Notes under the pieces: model-generated | Told to the model about the DNA's origin: nothing | The model's input: the letters and a program-made list of their open reading frames with translations, nothing else | Databases searched by the model: none | Origin: Bacteroidota bacterium | GTDB taxonomy: Bacteria > Bacteroidota > Bacteroidia > Bacteroidales > UBA12481 | Direction: 5' to 3' | Length of the DNA: 6,849 bases | NCBI GenBank assembly: GCA_030592205.1 | Contig: JAUVKA010000221.1 | Location: 1-6,849 of the forward strand | Translations under genes and position numbers: made by a program | Part shown: positions 4,051-6,849 of the stretch, one piece after another | Layout: every line of letters starts with the position of its first letter | How positions within the stretch are numbered: the stretch's first letter is position 1

Positions 4051-6849
4051 TTATTTTTCCAATTCATATCCGAATTCAATACCTTTCTTTACGGCAGGTA
4101 TACCTTCTTTCATCCATTTAGGCATAGGCTCGCCTTTGAGGTAATGATCAAAGAACTGGGCCAGACGAATCTGGAAGTCGTGCTTGTCTTCCAGTCGGGT
4201 TGTCCAATGAGCAGCCTCATTATAGTTAAGCAGCCATGCAGGTTTTCCAAGTCTTCTCAGAGCTATGAAGTATTCTATGCCCTGATACCATGGAACGGCT
4301 CCATCATCATCATTATGCATAATCAGGATTGGGGTCTGAACCTTATCCATTGTAAAGATTGGTGAATTCTCCATGTAGCGCAGGGGAGATTCCCATATTG
4401 ATTTTCCTATACGGCTTTGAGTATGTTCATATTGAAATGCGCGGTTCAAACCTGATCCCCAACGTATTCCTCCATATGCACTAAACATATTCACGACGGG
4501 TGCACCAGATTCTATTGCTGCGAAAAGATTTGTCCGTGTTGCCAGATAAGCAACCTGATAGCCACCCCAGCTATGTCCTTGTGCCCCAATGTGATCTTCA
4601 TCCACGAAACCTTTTTCTATAAGTGCTGTTATACCGGGCATCACACAATTAAAGGCGTCCTCTCCCGGATATCCTTCTTTATAATATATGTCGGGATTAA
4701 ATATCAGGTAGCCATTACTAGTGTAGTAGTGATAACCTATGGTTGAGCGGCCTCGTTCAGGAATATGGTGACCATAAAGGCCCTGAGAACTTTTTTCATA
4801 GAAATTCACAATCATTGGATATTTCTTCGTCGGATCGAAATTCGCGGGTTTATGAAGTGTCCCTTCCAGTTTTCTGCCATCCAGGGAAGTCCAGCTGACC
4901 AATTCGGCTGTTCCCCAGATAAATTCATCTTGTTGGGGATTAGCATTGGAGATCTGCCTGGGTTTCTTAAAACTAAGATCAGAGATTTGAAGGTCAGGGA
5001 AGATTATGAAATCTTCCATTGTGAAAAGAACTACATCATCATCTTTGGCCTTAAGCGGAGAGCCAAGTTTGTATTCGCCAGACATCAATTCCATTGGAAT
5101 TGTTGGTTTTGTCATGGACCACTGGTAATAACCATCATTACGGCTAATCTCATTGTGTCCAGTGAGGTAATGTGTTTTGTCAGGATCAATCCCTTCCTCT
5201 GGTCCTGATGTAAATCGCCCACGCATGGGCTTGTCGAGTTTGAGTAGGCGGTAAACTATCTGATTTTCCCGACCATTAACAGTTAAGTTTATAGGTTGAT
5301 ATTTGTTTTCCGGATCCACCTTCCAAATATCATATCTATCATAGATCAATAGTGCAGCATCTTCCTTCAACCAGCCTGCTGTACGATACGATCCGGCAAG
5401 ATTAGGAACATCATTCAACTCATTCGCACACTGAATAACATCTTTGCTGCATATTTGATATTCCTTTCTGGTTTCGATATTATATGTATTCCATGTTGTA
5501 TCAAGCCCATTGTACCAATACAAGTATTTCCCAGTTAGGGAGGCGCGGGGACTAACACGTATATCTTTCTTAATCATTTCACTTTTCCCTGTCTCCATAT
5601 CAACCAGGTATATGTCGATATGGGATGGACTTCCTTCCCACATAGTTTGTACTGCATAAGGTTTGTTAGAGTAGGCTAGAGCGTATTTTGAATCACCATT
5701 ATTTATCAAACTAATACTGCTAAGTTCTTTAGTTTCCAATTGAACCATCTTTTCCACCTCGAAATCATAAGCAGCCATATAGGTTTTCTTAAGATCACTG
5801 CTTTTCCTTTTCAGCTGCTGTGTGTGTAATACCGGCTCATTCCAGTGCCAGACATCCACAACAGGGAGTTCTTCCTCAAGAATAGTAGTGTCTTTCTCCG
5901 GTTTTACAGGAGCAGTTCCGAAAAATAAGCGATTTCCTGGTTTGGAAAAGGAGATCCGCTCATTAGCACTGATTTCCCAATTTTTGGGAATTCCTGTGGA
6001 CTCGTTTGATAATATTTCTCTGGCTGATTTGCCACCCTTCCAGGCATACAGTTTGTACTCTTTTTTATCATTACCGCCTCCATCAGTTGTGTCAGCGAGA
6101 CAGGCAATCAATGATCCTTTTTTGTTCTGGGTCAGTTGTTTGTATGAGCCCTTCCCTGTAATCAGGGGGGTAACTACTTCTGATTCGATATCAATTCTAT
6201 ATACTCCAGGTAGAAAGTCTTTATCATCGCCGGTTGACATAAAAAGAAGAGACTTATGTTCTTCAGCGAAGTAATATTCAGTAACAAACGGAAACTCTAT
6301 AATTTCGACAAGCTTCCCGGGCTTTACCAGTTGCAGCTTATACCCATTCTTTGACGACTCCTTCTTCACTTTTTCCTTTTCCTTTTCCTTTTCCTTTTCT
6401 ACTTCTCCCTTTTCTTCTTTCCCTGCTCCCTGTTCCCCGTTCCCTGTTAACTGTTTCCCTGTTACCTGATACGCAATCCACCCAGCCCATTTACCAGGAA
6501 TTTTATGAGACTTCAGATCTGGAATAATGTCCAGATTACCTGATTCAAGATTATAGATTGCCAATTTATCTTTAGGCATATCATCTTTCTTTGTCTTTTT
6601 AAGCTTAAGTTGCCTAATGGTATCGGCAGGTGGTTTGATGGTGAAAACCACAAATTTTGAATCATATGTGATACCAACCCTGGATCCATAATCAAAGCTG
6701 GCAATTTCTTTACCCTTACTTATAGAAATATAGAGAACCGGATCTCCCTTCCATGGCTCAGTTTTATAAACCACGTATTCTCCATCATTGGATATAAGCT
6801 TCTCAGTTATCCTGTTCCATTTCAGGACATCATCGCCGGTTAGGGGGCG
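4051..6849 (-). CDS. S9 family (prolyl oligopeptidase-like) serine peptidase, N-terminus off right edge
   Basis: The last 932 residues of a large serine peptidase are visible (residue 1 here is the codon at 6847-6849). The reading frame is open to the window edge: the 25 codons before the GTG at 6774 read RPLTGDDVLKWNRIT..., ordinary family sequence near the N-terminus, so the true start and any signal peptide lie beyond the window, perhaps some 40-60 residues away. Residues to about 640 should form the beta-propeller-type domain that gates S9 enzymes. The C-terminal alpha/beta-hydrolase domain carries Ser760 in GHSWGG (codon 4570-4572), Asp849 in NDDDGAVPW and His881 in EAAHWTT, a complete catalytic triad. 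The enzyme probably cleaves peptides in the periplasm; exact specificity is not predictable. Residues about 128-165 form a Gly/Gln-rich then Lys/Glu-rich insert encoded by short DNA repeats, probably a surface loop. The gene converges on the sulfatase and is not in its operon. Confidence 0.92.
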   Translation of the reverse strand, partial: RPLTGDDVLKWNRITEKLISNDGEYVVYKTEPWKGDPVLYISISKGKEIASFDYGSRVGITYDSKFVVFTIKPPADTIRQLKLKKTKKDDMPKDKLAIYNLESGNLDIIPDLKSHKIPGKWAGWIAYQVTGKQLTGNGEQGAGKEEKGEVEKEKEKEKEKVKKESSKNGYKLQLVKPGKLVEIIEFPFVTEYYFAEEHKSLLFMSTGDDKDFLPGVYRIDIESEVVTPLITGKGSYKQLTQNKKGSLIACLADTTDGGGNDKKEYKLYAWKGGKSAREILSNESTGIPKNWEISANERISFSKPGNRLFFGTAPVKPEKDTTILEEELPVVDVWHWNEPVLHTQQLKRKSSDLKKTYMAAYDFEVEKMVQLETKELSSISLINNGDSKYALAYSNKPYAVQTMWEGSPSHIDIYLVDMETGKSEMIKKDIRVSPRASLTGKYLYWYNGLDTTWNTYNIETRKEYQICSKDVIQCANELNDVPNLAGSYRTAGWLKEDAALLIYDRYDIWKVDPENKYQPINLTVNGRENQIVYRLLKLDKPMRGRFTSGPEEGIDPDKTHYLTGHNEISRNDGYYQWSMTKPTIPMELMSGEYKLGSPLKAKDDDVVLFTMEDFIIFPDLQISDLSFKKPRQISNANPQQDEFIWGTAELVSWTSLDGRKLEGTLHKPANFDPTKKYPMIVNFYEKSSQGLYGHHIPERGRSTIGYHYYTSNGYLIFNPDIYYKEGYPGEDAFNCVMPGITALIEKGFVDEDHIGAQGHSWGGYQVAYLATRTNLFAAIESGAPVVNMFSAYGGIRWGSGLNRAFQYEHTQSRIGKSIWESPLRYMENSPIFTMDKVQTPILIMHNDDDGAVPWYQGIEYFIALRRLGKPAWLLNYNEAAHWTTRLEDKHDFQIRLAQFFDHYLKGEPMPKWMKEGIPAVKKGIEFGYELEK
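6371..6399. repeat. TTTTCC hexanucleotide tandem repeat (about 4.8 copies) within the peptidase gene
   Basis: Four perfect TTTTCC units (6371-6394) are followed by a partial fifth. On the coding (minus) strand the unit is GGAAAA, read as alternating Glu-Lys codons to give five EK dipeptides. Because the unit is two codons, gain or loss of copies keeps the frame and only changes the length of the charged loop. Confidence 0.85.
6420..6469. repeat. Degenerate heptanucleotide repeat (TCCCTGT type, 7 units) within the peptidase gene
   Basis: On the plus strand the units read TCCCTGC, TCCCTGT, TCCCCGT, TCCCTGT, TAACTGT, TTCCCTGT (8 nt) and TACCTGA. On the coding strand this is an ACAGGGA-like repeat. 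Since 7 is not a multiple of 3, the frame rotates through the unit, producing Q-V-T-G-K-Q-L-T-G-N-G-E-Q-G-A-G-K rather than a simple peptide repeat. It abuts the hexamer repeat through a purine-rich (coding strand) stretch. Confidence 0.75.

Noticed and set aside
4046..4059. Possible terminator hairpin GAAAA / TTTTC between the convergent genes
   Set aside because: The stem is only five mostly A-T pairs and overlaps the peptidase stop codon and last codons; it is too weak to call.
4765..5208. Plus-strand 147-codon open frame opposite the peptidase
   Set aside because: It is antisense to the conserved S9 propeller/catalytic region and has no domain-like sequence.
5822..6274. Plus-strand 150-codon open frame opposite the peptidase
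   Set aside because: It is antisense to a continuous peptidase frame; its composition follows from the complementary codons.
6371..6469. CRISPR-like array
   Set aside because: The units are 6-8 bp with no spacers and are read through as protein; this is simple tandem repetition.
6772..6774. GTG as the start codon of the S9 peptidase
   Set aside because: The frame remains open upstream to the window edge and encodes family-like sequence (RPLTGDDVLKWNRIT...EYVVYKTEP). The GTG is an internal valine codon, so the gene is treated as 5'-partial.
1..6849. A dedicated new system (defence, biosynthetic or mobile) formed by all four genes
   Set aside because: The genes belong to known hydrolase families on mixed strands; only acylase and lipoprotein form an operon, and no mobility, nuclease, toxin or biosynthetic genes are present.

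Overview
The window reads as chromosomal DNA from a member of the Bacteroidota. Base composition is moderately AT-rich. All three N-termini that can be seen are lipoprotein signal peptides. Two of the three gene starts have no Shine-Dalgarno sequence, and candidate promoters resemble the TTTG / TAnnTTTG type. The protein families are a secreted S45 acylase, an iduronate-2-sulfatase-like sulfatase and a large S9 peptidase of the kind common in this phylum. Genus cannot be determined from the window. About 97% of it is coding, and I see no RNA genes, insertion sequences, phage genes or CRISPR array.

Layout. Positions 1-166 (minus) hold the first 55 codons of a small lipoprotein that runs off the left edge. 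Positions 163-2271 (minus) hold a complete penicillin-acylase-family (S45, Ntn-hydrolase) lipoprotein. Its stop overlaps the lipoprotein's start in an ATGA, so the two form an operon. Positions 2272-2433 are a divergent control region with a near-perfect 20-bp palindrome and candidate promoters facing both ways. Positions 2434-4008 (plus) hold a complete sulfatase lipoprotein with a formylglycine-type active site. A 42-bp convergent gap (4009-4050) contains a short degenerate tandem repeat. Positions 4051-6849 (minus) hold a prolyl-oligopeptidase-family (S9) serine peptidase that is complete at its C-terminus, with its N-terminus beyond the right edge.

How the genes fit together. All are hydrolases or lipoproteins expected to act in the cell envelope: the acylase cleaves amide bonds, the sulfatase removes sulfate esters and the peptidase degrades peptides. 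Only acylase plus lipoprotein is a convincing co-transcribed unit. Acylase and sulfatase may share a regulator through their common divergent region. There is no SusC/SusD pair, glycoside hydrolase or sulfatase maturase in the window, so the sulfatase cannot be assigned to a polysaccharide locus.

I did not find a new biological system. The most unusual signals are two adjacent short tandem repeats inside the peptidase gene (a TCCCTGT-type heptamer and a TTTTCC hexamer, plus-strand view) that create a hydrophilic insert in the protein. Also worth a look are a possibly related repeat in the convergent gap and the palindrome between the divergent genes.
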